Shown in pieces: positions 40,762-49,231 of a stretch of DNA of 64,000 nucleotides. Under the pieces are notes generated by a model, which did not search any database, was not told the DNA's origin, and worked only from the letters and a program-made list of their open reading frames with translations. The stretch comes from Nonomuraea wenchangensis (lineage in GTDB: Bacteria > Actinomycetota > Actinomycetes > Streptosporangiales > Streptosporangiaceae). Where the stretch lies: the NCBI RefSeq assembly GCF_900111685.1, contig NZ_FOHX01000023.1:62001-126000 (forward strand), given 5' to 3'. Every line of letters starts with the position of its first letter. The stretch's first letter is position 1. A program made the translations under genes and the position numbers.

Positions 40762-41787
40762 ATGAATGGTCACGCTCGCCTTGCCGACATCGCCGCCCAG
40801 GCCGGGGTGAGCGAGGCCACCGTCAGCCGGGTGCTCAACGGCAAGCCAGGGGTCTCCGCGACCACCCGCCAGGCGGTCATGACCGCCCTCGACCTCATGG
40901 GCTACGAACGCCCGCCCCGCCTGCGCCAGCGCAGCAACGGGCTGGTCGGCCTGGTCACGCCCGAGCTGGACAACCCGATCTTCCCCGCGTTCGCGCAGGC
41001 CATCGAGAAGGCGCTGACCCAGCACGCCTACACGCCGGTGCTGTGCACCCAGCTCCCCGGCGGCGCGCCCGAGGACGAGTTCACCGAGCTGCTGGTCGAC
41101 CGCGGGGTGAGCGGCATCGTGTTCGTCTCCGGGCTGCACGCCGACGCCACCGCGAGGATGGACCGCTACACCCGCCTCACCGACCGCGGCCTGCCGATCG
41201 TGCTGGTCGACGGCTACAGCGAGCACATCGACGCGCCCTTCATCTCGCCCGACGACCGCATGGCGGTCCGGCTGTCCGTGCAGCACCTGGTCGACCTCGG
41301 GCACGAGCGCATCGGGCTGGCGCTCGGCCCGCGCAGGTTCGTGCCGGTCATCAGGAAGATCGAGGGTTACAAGCAGACGATGGCCCAGCTTCTCGGCGCG
41401 ACCGACGTCGACGACCTGATCGCGCACTCGCTGTTCTCGGTGGAGGGCGGGCAGGCGGCGGCCACGCAACTGCTGGCGCGCGGCTGCACCGGCATCGTGT
41501 GCGCCAGCGACCTCATGGCACTGGGCGCGATCCGCGCCTGCAGGGAGAAGGGGCTGGCGGTGCCCGGCGAGGTGTCGGTGGTCGGGTTCGACGACTCGCC
41601 GCTCATCGCGTTCACCGACCCGCCGCTGACGACGGTGCGCAAACCGATAGGAGCGATGGCCTCGGCGGCGGTGCAGACGCTGCTGGAGGAGGTCAACGGC
41701 GCGCCCGCCAAGCACGTCGAGCTGATCTTCCAGCCCGAGCTCGTCGTCCGCGGCTCCACCGGCTCCGGCCCGCTGGTCAACCGGTGA
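40762..41787 (+). CDS. LacI family transcriptional regulator
   Basis: 341 residues from MNGHARLADIAAQAGVSEATVSR, giving the standard LacI HTH at the N-terminus and hinge NGKPGVSATTRQAVMTALDLMGYE. Then a periplasmic-binding-protein-like effector domain (VGLVTPELDNPIFPAFAQAIE, GFDDSPLIAFTDPPLTTVRKP). The frame opens 23 codons earlier, but the HTH must begin at the chosen Met. Overlaps the PfkB kinase (GTGA). Operator-like matches upstream of itself and of malE suggest control of sugar uptake. Inducer unknown; maltose or a substrate of the neighbouring kinase are candidates. Confidence 0.9.
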   Translation: MNGHARLADIAAQAGVSEATVSRVLNGKPGVSATTRQAVMTALDLMGYERPPRLRQRSNGLVGLVTPELDNPIFPAFAQAIEKALTQHAYTPVLCTQLPGGAPEDEFTELLVDRGVSGIVFVSGLHADATARMDRYTRLTDRGLPIVLVDGYSEHIDAPFISPDDRMAVRLSVQHLVDLGHERIGLALGPRRFVPVIRKIEGYKQTMAQLLGATDVDDLIAHSLFSVEGGQAAATQLLARGCTGIVCASDLMALGAIRACREKGLAVPGEVSVVGFDDSPLIAFTDPPLTTVRKPIGAMASAAVQTLLEEVNGAPAKHVELIFQPELVVRGSTGSGPLVNR

Positions 41788-42731
41788 CGCGCGACGTCCT
41801 CGTCCTGGGCGGCGCCGGCGTCGACACCACCGTGTACGTCCCGGAGCTGCCGCTTCCCTACCGCGACACCTACCACGTGCCGCCGGTCGTCGACCGCATC
41901 GGCAACACCGGGGCGGGCGTGGCGCTCGGCTGCCACGCCCTCGGCCTCGACGTCGCCTTCGCCGACCTGATCGGCGACGACCCGCAGGGCGCGCTGGTCC
42001 GGCACGCGCTGCGCGAGCTCGCCTGCTCCTACGGCACGGCCGAGGCCGGCACCCGCAGGAGCGTGCTGCTCGTCGGCCCCGACGGCCGGCGCACCTCCTT
42101 CTTCGACCCCAAGGACACGCCGGGGGAGCGCCTGCCGAAGGAGACCTACGCCGGCGTGCGCGCCCGCCACGTGCACGTCTCCATCACCGACTTCTGCCGC
42201 CACGTCTACGACGACCTCCACGGCGTGCCGATCTCCACCGACCTGCACGACTGGAACGGCGCCGACGACTACCACAAGGACTTCGCCCTCCGCTCCGACC
42301 TGGTGTTCCTGTCGGCCGTGGCGCTGCCCGACCCGGCGGCGGCGATGCGCGGCATCCTGGCCGGGGGCCGCGCCCGCACCGTCGTCTGCACCCGCGGCGC
42401 CGACGGCTGCCTCGTGCTGACCCGCGACTCCGGCGAGGTGCGGGCCTTCCCCGCCGAGCCGCTGCCGGGGCCGGTCGCCGACAGCAACGGCGCGGGCGAC
42501 GCGTTCGTCTCCGGCTTCCTGTACGGCACGCTGCGCGGCCGGCCGCTGGAGGAGTGCGTCAGGCTCGGGGCCGTCGCGGGGGCGCACGCGTGCGCCGTGC
42601 CCGGCACCCACGAGTCGCCGATCACCGAGAGACTGCTGCTGGAGCGGGCGGCGGCGACCGGCCCGCGTCCGGGTCAGCCGAGCTCGCGCCAGGCCCTGCC
42701 GACGAACGGCGGCAGCGAGATCAGCAGATAG
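41784..42731 (+). CDS. PfkB family carbohydrate kinase
   Basis: 315 residues. Starts TRDVLVLGGAGVDTTVYVPELP; conserved RIGNTGAGVALGCHALG substrate glycine pair and DSNGAGDAFVSGFLYG with the catalytic Asp and anion hole near residue 255. Phosphorylates a sugar or nucleoside; resembles ribokinase-like proteins but the substrate cannot be fixed. The GTG start overlaps the lacI stop, so the kinase is co-expressed with its presumed regulator. Its last 58 bases overlap the convergent MFS gene; the C-terminal ~25 residues (RPGQPSSRQALPTNGGSE) are probably unstructured. Confidence 0.88.
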   Translation: MTRDVLVLGGAGVDTTVYVPELPLPYRDTYHVPPVVDRIGNTGAGVALGCHALGLDVAFADLIGDDPQGALVRHALRELACSYGTAEAGTRRSVLLVGPDGRRTSFFDPKDTPGERLPKETYAGVRARHVHVSITDFCRHVYDDLHGVPISTDLHDWNGADDYHKDFALRSDLVFLSAVALPDPAAAMRGILAGGRARTVVCTRGADGCLVLTRDSGEVRAFPAEPLPGPVADSNGAGDAFVSGFLYGTLRGRPLEECVRLGAVAGAHACAVPGTHESPITERLLLERAAATGPRPGQPSSRQALPTNGGSEISR

Positions 42732-43873
42732 ACGCAGGCGAAGGCGAGCAGGGCGGCGCGGAGCCCGGCCAGCTCCGTCAGCGCCCCGGCCAGCAGCCCG
42801 CCCACCGGCATGGCCGCGTAGGCGGCGGCGGTCATCGCCCCGATGACCCGGGCCCGCAGCACGGGCGGGATCCGGTCGTACTGCAGCACGCCCAGGATGG
42901 GGTTGATCGCCCCCGCCGCGAAGCCCGAGGCCAGCGCCACCCCGACGGCGACCGGGAACGGCACGTCCAGCGCCAGCACCAGCACCCGTGGCACCCCGGC
43001 CAGCAAGAACGCCACCCCGTACGTCAGCCGCCGGGGCAGCCGGTCGCCGGCGGCAGCGTAGGCGACGGTCCCGGCCAGCGCGCCCGCCGCCACCGACCCG
43101 GCCAGCAGGCCAAAAGCTCGCGGATCGCCCGCCACGTCCCTGGCGTAGAGCGCCAGCAGCACCTGCGTGACGCCCGTGTCCAGCATGTTCACCACCACGA
43201 GCATGCCGGTGGCGCTGAGCTGCAGCCGGTCACGCCACAGGAAGGCGAGCCCGGTCCGCAGCCCCCGCAGATACCCCTCGCCGCCGCCGGGCCGTGCCTG
43301 GCCGCCGGGAACGGCCCGTGGCAGCATGCCCACCAGGGCCGCCGACAGCAGGAACGTGACACCGTCCACGACGAGCAGCGCGTGCGTGCCGAGCCAGAGG
43401 ATCAGCACCCCGGCGAGCGGCGCGCCCACCATCGCGGCCCCTCGGTAGACCCCGTCGTAGGCCGCCGCCGCCCGTTCGATCCGCACCTGCCCCAGCGCCG
43501 CCAGCTCCGGCAGCATCGCCTTGCGCGCGGTCTCGCCCGGCGTGGCCGTCAGCCAGCGCAGGAACAGCAGCGCCAGCAGCAGCGGGTACGACAGCCCGGA
43601 CCCCTGCGCCAGCAGCGGCACGGCCAGCACGACCAGCCCGCTGATCAGGTCCGACAGCATGCTCGACCGGTGGAACCCCAGCCGGTCCACCAGCGTCCCG
43701 CCGAACGCCGCCGCGACCACCACGGGCAGCGTGGTCGAGAACGCCGCCAGCCCGGTGAGCGCCGCGCTGCCCGTGGTCTCCAGCACGAACCACGGCACGG
43801 CGAGGACGCACAGCATGGTCCCGGTGACGGAGAGGGCGTTGGCGGCCAGCAGAATGATGAATGGACGCCTCAC
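42674..43873 (-). CDS. Major facilitator superfamily exporter
   Basis: 399 residues with 12 predicted helices. Start RRPFIILLAANALSVTGTML; motif-A-like loop FGGTLVDRLGFHRSSML between TM2 and TM3; a long central loop near 195-215. Resembles enterobactin/macrolide efflux (MFS_3 or MFS_1) exporters: RWLTATPGETARKAMLPELA is characteristic. Substrate unknown. Divergent from the KDG kinase; 3' end overlaps the PfkB kinase gene by 58 bases. Confidence 0.86.
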   Translation of the reverse strand: MRRPFIILLAANALSVTGTMLCVLAVPWFVLETTGSAALTGLAAFSTTLPVVVAAAFGGTLVDRLGFHRSSMLSDLISGLVVLAVPLLAQGSGLSYPLLLALLFLRWLTATPGETARKAMLPELAALGQVRIERAAAAYDGVYRGAAMVGAPLAGVLILWLGTHALLVVDGVTFLLSAALVGMLPRAVPGGQARPGGGEGYLRGLRTGLAFLWRDRLQLSATGMLVVVNMLDTGVTQVLLALYARDVAGDPRAFGLLAGSVAAGALAGTVAYAAAGDRLPRRLTYGVAFLLAGVPRVLVLALDVPFPVAVGVALASGFAAGAINPILGVLQYDRIPPVLRARVIGAMTAAAYAAMPVGGLLAGALTELAGLRAALLAFACVYLLISLPPFVGRAWRELG

Positions 43874-43953
43874 GCGCTCTAGCCCCGTTCCCGACCCGAA
43901 AGTTGCTCAGGGTAGACGGGCGACGGAGCAATCTGGATGACAGGCTTACCCGA

Positions 43954-43981
43954 TTGGGCAAAAGTGATTTCGTACTACGAT
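43954..43981 (+). promoter_or_regulatory. Possible promoter of the KDG kinase gene
   Basis: TTGGGC (43954-43959), 16-base spacer and TACGAT (43976-43981), about 40 bases upstream of the GTG start in a 148-base divergent gap. The spacer is AT-rich for this genome. A direct repeat CGATTGGG also occurs here (43951 and 43978). Confidence 0.35.
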
Positions 43982-44021
43982 TGGGACGCATGATTCACCG
44001 GTCATCCGCGCGGGCCCACCC

Positions 44022-44936
44022 GTGAGCGTCGTGGTCTGCGGCGAGGCGATGCTGCTCATGCTGGCCGAGCCCGGCATCCCCCTGGAGCGCGCCACCTCCT
44101 TCCGCCGCTCGATCGCCGGCGCCGAGTCCAACGTCGCGGCCGGGCTGGCCAGGCTCGGCCACGAGGTCCGCTGGCTCGGCCGGGTCGGCGCGGACCCGGC
44201 CGGCAGGTCGGTGCTGGCCATGCTGCGCGCCGAGGGCATCGACACCCGGCACGCCGTCGTCGACCCCGAAGCCCCCACCGGGCTGCTGCTGCGCGACAGC
44301 CATCCGGCCAGGGCCATCGACGTCCACTACTACCGCGCGGGCTCGGCCGCCTCCCGCCTCGACCCCGGCGAGCTGACGCCCGAGATGGTGAGCGGCGCTC
44401 GGCTCGTCCACGTCACCGGCATCACGCCGATGTTGTCCGGCTCGGCGCACCTGGCCACGCTCCGCCTGCTCGACCTGGCCCGCGAGGCGGGCGCCACGGT
44501 CTCCTTCGACCCGAACGTACGGCTCAAGCTCGGCCCGCCCGAACGGTGGCGCGAGCGCGTCGCGCCGCTCCTGGCCCGCGCCGACGTGGTGTTCGCCGGC
44601 GAGGACGAGCTGGAGCTGCTCGGCGTGGACCCCGCCGCGCTGCCGGGACTGGTCGTGGTCAAGCACCGCGACAAGTCGGCGAGCTGCGCCGGGCTGCGGC
44701 AGGAGGCGTTCCCGGTGCCCGTCACCGATCCGGTCGGGGCCGGGGACGCGTTCGCGGCCGGGTTCCTGTCGGGGCTGCTGCACGGGGAGCCGTACGAGGT
44801 GTGCCTGCGCGAGGCGGCGGCCGTGGCGGCGCTGGTCGTGCAGTGCGCCGACGACAACTCCGGGCTGCCCGACCGGGAGGGCCTGGACCGGGCGCTGGCC
44901 GCGTTCGCCGCCTCGGGCGAGACCGTGCACCGCTGA
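44022..44936 (+). CDS. kdgK: 2-keto-3-deoxygluconate kinase (PfkB family)
   Basis: 304 residues from GTG. KdgK-like opening VVVCGEAMLLMLAEPG, substrate motif AGAESNVAAGLARLGHEVRWLGRVG, VDVHYYRAGSAAS-like segment (IDVHYYRAGSAASRLDP), and DPVGAGDAFAAGFLSG with the catalytic Asp near residue 245. Forms KDPG from KDG, which the eda product at 58865-59476 would split. Followed after 31 bases by a 2-hydroxyacid dehydrogenase on the same strand. The assignment rests on typical KdgK motifs (YYRxxSAAS); a generic sugar kinase is the alternative. Confidence 0.8.
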   Translation: MSVVVCGEAMLLMLAEPGIPLERATSFRRSIAGAESNVAAGLARLGHEVRWLGRVGADPAGRSVLAMLRAEGIDTRHAVVDPEAPTGLLLRDSHPARAIDVHYYRAGSAASRLDPGELTPEMVSGARLVHVTGITPMLSGSAHLATLRLLDLAREAGATVSFDPNVRLKLGPPERWRERVAPLLARADVVFAGEDELELLGVDPAALPGLVVVKHRDKSASCAGLRQEAFPVPVTDPVGAGDAFAAGFLSGLLHGEPYEVCLREAAAVAALVVQCADDNSGLPDREGLDRALAAFAASGETVHR

Positions 44937-44967
44937 GCCCGTCCGCGTACGACCAGGAGGTATTCCG

Positions 44968-45873
44968 ATGACCGTCGCCGTCCACGTCGGCCCCGAGCCC
45001 GTGCCCGCACTCGTCGAGGCCGTCCGCCGCGGCGGCGGTCGCGTCGTGCCGCTGGAGGAGGCCGAGGCGCTCGTCTACTACGGCAGCGGCGACCCCGGCG
45101 AGCTGCGCGGCATGCTCGGCGAGCGCATCCGCTGGGTGCAGCTGCCGAGCGCGGGCGTCGAGCGGCTGGCCGCCGCCGGGGTGATCACCGACGAGCCGGT
45201 CTTCACCGCCGCCACCGGCTCGTACGGCCCCCAGGTCGCCGAGCACGCGCTCGCGCTCATGCTGGCCGCCGCCCGCGAGCTGCCCCGGTACGCGAGGGCC
45301 ACGAGCTGGAGCCCGAACGGCTCGGCGGTGTTCGCCGGCTCGACCGTCGCCATCGTCGGCCACGGCGGCATCGGGCGGGCGCTCGTGCGGCTGCTGGAGC
45401 CGTTCGGCTGCCCGGTGATCGCCGTCACCGACCGCGGCGACGCGCCCGGCGCGGCCCGGATCCTGCCCCGCGACCGCTTCCGTGAGGCGCTGCCCGAAGC
45501 CGACTACGTTGTGGTCGCCGCGCCGCTCACGCCCCGCACCCGCGGCATGTTCGGGGCGCGCGAGTTCGCGCTCATGCGCCCCGGCGCCTGGCTGGTGAAC
45601 GTCGCCCGCGGCGGCCTCGTCGTCACCGCCGACCTGGTGGACGCGCTCCGCGAGGGCCGCATCGGCGGGGCCGCACTCGACGTCACCGACCCCGAGCCGC
45701 TGCCCGACGGGCACCCGCTCTGGACGCTGGACAACGTCCTCATCACGCCGCACACCGCGAACCCGCGCGCCGCCTACTGGCGCGGGCTGGCCGAGCGGGT
45801 CGAGGACAACGTGCGCCGCTTCGCCGAAGGCGCCCCCCTGGAGGGTCGGGTCTCCCCGTCCGAGGGGTTCTGA
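44968..45873 (+). CDS. D-isomer-specific 2-hydroxyacid dehydrogenase
   Basis: 301 residues. Nucleotide-binding motif VAIVGHGGIGRALVRLLEPF; catalytic Arg in NVARGGLVVTADLV, Glu in VTDPEPLPDGHPLW and His in ITPHTAN. AGGAGG lies seven bases upstream of the ATG. Reduces a 2-keto acid to a D-2-hydroxy acid with NAD(P)H. Position after kdgK suggests sugar-acid metabolism (2-keto-gluconate or glyoxylate/hydroxypyruvate reductase-like), but substrate is not determined. Convergent with the Ser/Thr kinase gene, 7 bases apart. Confidence 0.88.
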   Translation: MTVAVHVGPEPVPALVEAVRRGGGRVVPLEEAEALVYYGSGDPGELRGMLGERIRWVQLPSAGVERLAAAGVITDEPVFTAATGSYGPQVAEHALALMLAAARELPRYARATSWSPNGSAVFAGSTVAIVGHGGIGRALVRLLEPFGCPVIAVTDRGDAPGAARILPRDRFREALPEADYVVVAAPLTPRTRGMFGAREFALMRPGAWLVNVARGGLVVTADLVDALREGRIGGAALDVTDPEPLPDGHPLWTLDNVLITPHTANPRAAYWRGLAERVEDNVRRFAEGAPLEGRVSPSEGF

Positions 45874-45880
45874 CCGCCTC

Positions 45881-47755
45881 TCAGACGAGCGTGATGCGGG
45901 CGCCGGAGCTGAGGCCCGAGTCGTGGACCTCCAGGCCGACGGGCTTGCTCTTCTTCGGCAGGTCGAACACCAGCGTCCCGGTGAACGCCCCGCCCGACTC
46001 GATCCGGATCGGGGTGATCTCCTTGCCTGCGGCGTCGAGCAGCTTGACCCCGCCGTGCAGGTCGTCGTCCTCGGCGACCAGCTTCTGCTGGCCCGGGTAG
46101 AGGACGCGGGCGTCGGGGCCCACGTTGGCCACCTGGACGCCGACCCGGCAGGTGCGCTTCGTGGCCGCCTTCGCCGGTTTCTGGCACGTCGTGCCGGTCA
46201 CGGAGAAGCGCAGCTTGCCGTCCTGCACCTGACCGTCGGCGCCGGCGTCCGGGCCGCGGAACAGCCACGCGAGAGCGGCCAGGACCAGCACCACCAGGAC
46301 GGCCGCCACCACCAGCGCGGTCAGGCAGCCGGTGGCGAGGCTCCGCTTCCTGCGGGGTGGCGGGTATCCCGGCAACGGCCCCTGCCCGGTGGTCGCGTGA
46401 TGCGGTGGCGGCCCCGGGTTGCCACGGGGATGACGGGGGAGCGGCATCTGCCCCGTCTGATGCGGCGGCACCATCCCCCCGGGCACCGGCCCGCTCCGCT
46501 CAGCCGGCGGCACCGGCGGCACGGCGGCCCCAGGGTGCGCGGACGCGCCGGGGTGTGCGGGCGCCCCGGGCGGCATGGCGGCGCCGGGGTGCGGCGAACC
46601 CGCCGGCGGCCTCTGCTGCATCGGGGATCCCTGCGGCGGGATCTGGGCGTTCTGGGGGATCGGAGCGCCCTGAGGAGGCACGTGGGGCCCCCGGCTGCTT
46701 CCGGGAGTGGGCCCGGTGCGCTCGGCGGGCGGCGGCTGCATGCCAGGCGTCGGCCCGGTGCGTTCCGCCGGCGGCACGACGCCGGGCCCTTGCCCGCCAG
46801 GTCCCTGGGGGCCGGGGGGCTGGGTGAGGGGAGCGAACTCCGAGGCGTTCCAGGCGTTCGTCAGGTGCTTGGTGGCCGCGAGCTGCGCGGCGGGCTCGTC
46901 GGCGGCCTCCACCAGCTCCAGCAGCAGTTGCCGAGCCGTCGGCCGCCGCGACGGGTCGGGGTGGATGGCCGCCGCCACCAGCCGGTCGAGCGGCGCGGGC
47001 AGGCCCCGCAGGTCGGGCGGCGCGGTACGGGCCCGCGCCGCCATCACGTAGGCGTCCCCCTCGCCGAACGGATGCCCGCCCAGCCCCGCGTACGCGATCA
47101 GCGACCCCCACGCGAACACGTCGCCCGCCGGGCTGGTCCGGCCCTCGAAGACCTGCTCGGGAGCGATCCAGCCGGGCGTGCCCATGACCATGCCGGCGTT
47201 GGTGTGCCGGGCGTTGACGTGCGTCGAGCGGGCCAGCCCGAAGTCGATGACGCGCGGCCCGGCCAGGGTCAGCATGACGTTGGCCGGTTTGAGGTCGCGG
47301 TGCACGAGCCCGGCGGCGTGGATGGCGGTGAGCGCGGCGGCGACGCCGACGGCGGCGGCGTGCAGCACCGACGGCGACAGCGCGCCGTGCTCGATGAGGT
47401 GGTCCTCCAGCGAGATGCCGTCGATGAACTCGGTGACGAGGTAGAGCACGCCGCGGTCCTCGCCGTGGTCGAGCACCCGCGCCGTGCAGAACGAGGCCAC
47501 CTTGCGCGCGTTGGACACCTCTTCGTGGAAGCGCGCCCGGTAGACCGGGTCGGCGGTGTAGTCGCGCCGGATGGCCTTGAGCGCCACCCTGGAGCCGTCG
47601 GCGGCCTTGGCGAGGTAGACGACCCCCATGCCGCCGGAGCCGAGACGGCTGACCAGCTCGTAGGAACCGATCGCCGGCGGGTCTTCCGGCTTCAGCGGAG
47701 TGCCTGCGGAGCGCCCCAAAGTCGCCGTCCTCTCGCCGTGGTCATCCCGTCCCAA
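45881..47755 (-). CDS. Transmembrane Ser/Thr protein kinase (PknB-like)
   Basis: 624 residues from TTG, preceded by GCGGAGG with 6-base spacing; a second in-frame TTG 12 codons on also has a good Shine-Dalgarno. Kinase domain at about 30-290: LGSGGMGVVY, catalytic VHRDLKPANV, DFGLAR and GTPGWIAPEQ. A ~170-residue proline/glycine-rich linker with repeats of PPAERTGPTPG follows, then one membrane helix (about 475-500) and an extracytoplasmic domain of ~120 residues with two cysteines, resembling DUF4352-type immunoglobulin-like modules rather than PASTA. Probably transduces an envelope signal. Confidence 0.87.
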   Translation of the reverse strand: MGRDDHGERTATLGRSAGTPLKPEDPPAIGSYELVSRLGSGGMGVVYLAKAADGSRVALKAIRRDYTADPVYRARFHEEVSNARKVASFCTARVLDHGEDRGVLYLVTEFIDGISLEDHLIEHGALSPSVLHAAAVGVAAALTAIHAAGLVHRDLKPANVMLTLAGPRVIDFGLARSTHVNARHTNAGMVMGTPGWIAPEQVFEGRTSPAGDVFAWGSLIAYAGLGGHPFGEGDAYVMAARARTAPPDLRGLPAPLDRLVAAAIHPDPSRRPTARQLLLELVEAADEPAAQLAATKHLTNAWNASEFAPLTQPPGPQGPGGQGPGVVPPAERTGPTPGMQPPPAERTGPTPGSSRGPHVPPQGAPIPQNAQIPPQGSPMQQRPPAGSPHPGAAMPPGAPAHPGASAHPGAAVPPVPPAERSGPVPGGMVPPHQTGQMPLPRHPRGNPGPPPHHATTGQGPLPGYPPPRRKRSLATGCLTALVVAAVLVVLVLAALAWLFRGPDAGADGQVQDGKLRFSVTGTTCQKPAKAATKRTCRVGVQVANVGPDARVLYPGQQKLVAEDDDLHGGVKLLDAAGKEITPIRIESGGAFTGTLVFDLPKKSKPVGLEVHDSGLSSGARITLV

Positions 47756-47803
47756 ACCGAACCGAACCTCCGCCCGGCATGCCGTTTCGTACCCCAGACT
47801 CTA

Positions 47804-47824
47804 ACGGAGGAAGGGGCCCTCCGT
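47804..47824 (-). terminator. Candidate terminator after the P450-like gene
   Basis: ACGGAGG (47804-47810) pairs with CCTCCGT (47818-47824) around a 7-nt loop, just downstream of the P450-like stop at 47853 and upstream of the kinase gene on the same strand. Its right arm lies close to the kinase start, so it could also act in the kinase leader. Confidence 0.4.
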
Positions 47825-47852
47825 AGGCCACTGGCGCTGAGCAGGCATGGCC

Positions 47853-49022
47853 TCAGGAGCGGCCGGGCTTGCGGCGCGTCTGGCGCATCCGTACGCGCAG
47901 CCGGGCGAGGTCGACGGAGTGGGGGATCGGGCGGTGCGGGGACAACAGCCGCCCGATCGGCTTGGGTTTGGCCTCCCGCAGCACGGCGGCCAGGAACGCG
48001 GTGCCGACGGCCAGCGTCAGGTGCATGGCGTCGCAGCCGGGACGGGCCCACCACTCGTCGGCGGCGGTGCCGTTGAGCCAGATCTCCGGCGCGAAGGAGT
48101 CGGCGTACGGCAGCCGCGCGCTGCGCTGGTGCACCGCCAGCGGGACGAGCACGGGGGTGCCGGCGGGCAGGGTGGTGCCGTACCAGTGGGTCGCGGCGGC
48201 GGTGACGCGGGACAGCGCCGGCACCGGCGGCCACAGGCGCAGCGCCTCGCGCAGGCAGGCCCGCAGGTGCTCGGGGTCGGCGCGGGCCGCCTTGCGGTGC
48301 GCCGGGTGCGTGGACAGCAGCGCGAGCGTCTGCATCAGCGCCGCCGAGACGACGCCGAGCCCCATCAGCCAGTAGGCGGCCTGCATGAGCCCCCGCGACT
48401 CGGCCTCGCCGGAGGTCTCGGCGATCAGCCCGGCGAGGCTGCCGGGCTCGCCCCTGCGCAGATGGTCGAGGATGCGGGTGTCGTAGCGGCCGGACAGCAG
48501 CTCCCTGCGCCGCCTGGCGCGCCGCCGGCCGGCCCGCGTGAGGCCGGTCAGCAGCCGGGTCAGCTCCTCGTCGCCGGCCGCGCCGTCGCCGTAGACGCAG
48601 CGGCGGGCCACGCGCTGCCAGCGCGCGTCGAGCCGGGCGAAGTCCACCACGCCGCTGGTCAGCTCGGCCGCCTCGCCGCGGGCGATCTCGATGAACGCCG
48701 GGCGCAGCACGTCGGCGGGCAGCCCGAAGGGCCGCTCCTCCATGCAGGCCTCCAGCCCGGCCTCCACGCCGGCGGCGTAGACGTCGCGCTCCTCGTCCAG
48801 CACGCGCAGCGCGTCGCGCCTGGACAGCACCAGCAGGGCGGGGCCGCGCCGGCCGCGGACGAGCACGGGACGGCCGCCGTAGCGGGACTCCAGACCGGCC
48901 AGCAGGGGACGGGCCCGCAGCAGGTCGCGTCCGGGGAGTGTGTGCGGCGCCCACGGCGGGACGAGCGCGGCCGAGAGCCGCAGGCTCTGCAGCGCGCCCG
49001 CCCTGGGCAGCCCCCTAGGCAC
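47853..49022 (-). CDS. Divergent cytochrome P450-like protein
   Basis: 389 residues from GTG. The K-helix ExxR is clear (CLREALRLWPPVPALSR), and the sequence after it (TTLPAGTPVLVPLAVHQRSARLPYADSFAPEIWL) follows the P450 pattern. The heme region is WARPGCDAMHLTLAVGTAFLAAVL: a Cys is present, but the preceding FGxGxR and following Gly are missing. The I-helix (WLMGLGVVSAALMQTL) lacks the usual acid-Thr pair. It may be a P450 with non-oxygenase chemistry or lost activity. No ferredoxin neighbour. Co-directional with the Ser/Thr kinase, 97 bases away. Confidence 0.72.
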   Translation of the reverse strand: MPRGLPRAGALQSLRLSAALVPPWAPHTLPGRDLLRARPLLAGLESRYGGRPVLVRGRRGPALLVLSRRDALRVLDEERDVYAAGVEAGLEACMEERPFGLPADVLRPAFIEIARGEAAELTSGVVDFARLDARWQRVARRCVYGDGAAGDEELTRLLTGLTRAGRRRARRRRELLSGRYDTRILDHLRRGEPGSLAGLIAETSGEAESRGLMQAAYWLMGLGVVSAALMQTLALLSTHPAHRKAARADPEHLRACLREALRLWPPVPALSRVTAAATHWYGTTLPAGTPVLVPLAVHQRSARLPYADSFAPEIWLNGTAADEWWARPGCDAMHLTLAVGTAFLAAVLREAKPKPIGRLLSPHRPIPHSVDLARLRVRMRQTRRKPGRS

Positions 49023-49036
49023 GCGCGCCCTCCCGT

Positions 49037-49056
49037 CCGGTGGAACGTTCCACCGG
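49037..49056. promoter_or_regulatory. 20-bp perfect palindrome upstream of the P450-like gene
   Basis: CCGGTGGAACGTTCCACCGG, lying 15 bases upstream of the GTG start. Length and symmetry suit a dimeric repressor site or an RNA hairpin near the start. The GTGGAACG half recurs at about 49193. The rest of the gap to 49231 holds no gene. Confidence 0.55.
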
Positions 49057-49194
49057 CGCCCGCGGGTCCGGGGCCGTGCGGGCTCGTGCCCGGCGGACCG
49101 CGGGCGCCTCCGGGGTGGCCGGAGCGGGAAGGAGGTCCATGCCGCTCATGTGATCGCGCCGCCCGGCCCGCCGCAACGCGGGGTCTCGGTCAGT

Positions 49195-49229
49195 GGAACG
49201 CTTCGGGCCGCGGGGCCCCGCGGCGTTCC
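49195..49229 (-). terminator. Terminator hairpin after the IclR gene
   Basis: GGAACGC...GCGTTCC flanks an inner 18-bp palindrome GCCGCGGGGCCCCGCGGC (49207-49224), immediately downstream of the iclR stop at 49232. Very GC-rich stem, probable factor-independent or bidirectional terminator. Confidence 0.6.
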
Positions 49230-49231
49230 GG

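Noticed and set aside
49057..49194. Gap between iclR and the P450-like gene searched for a small gene
   Set aside because: Open frames here lack a convincing start with ribosome-binding site and have no recognisable product.
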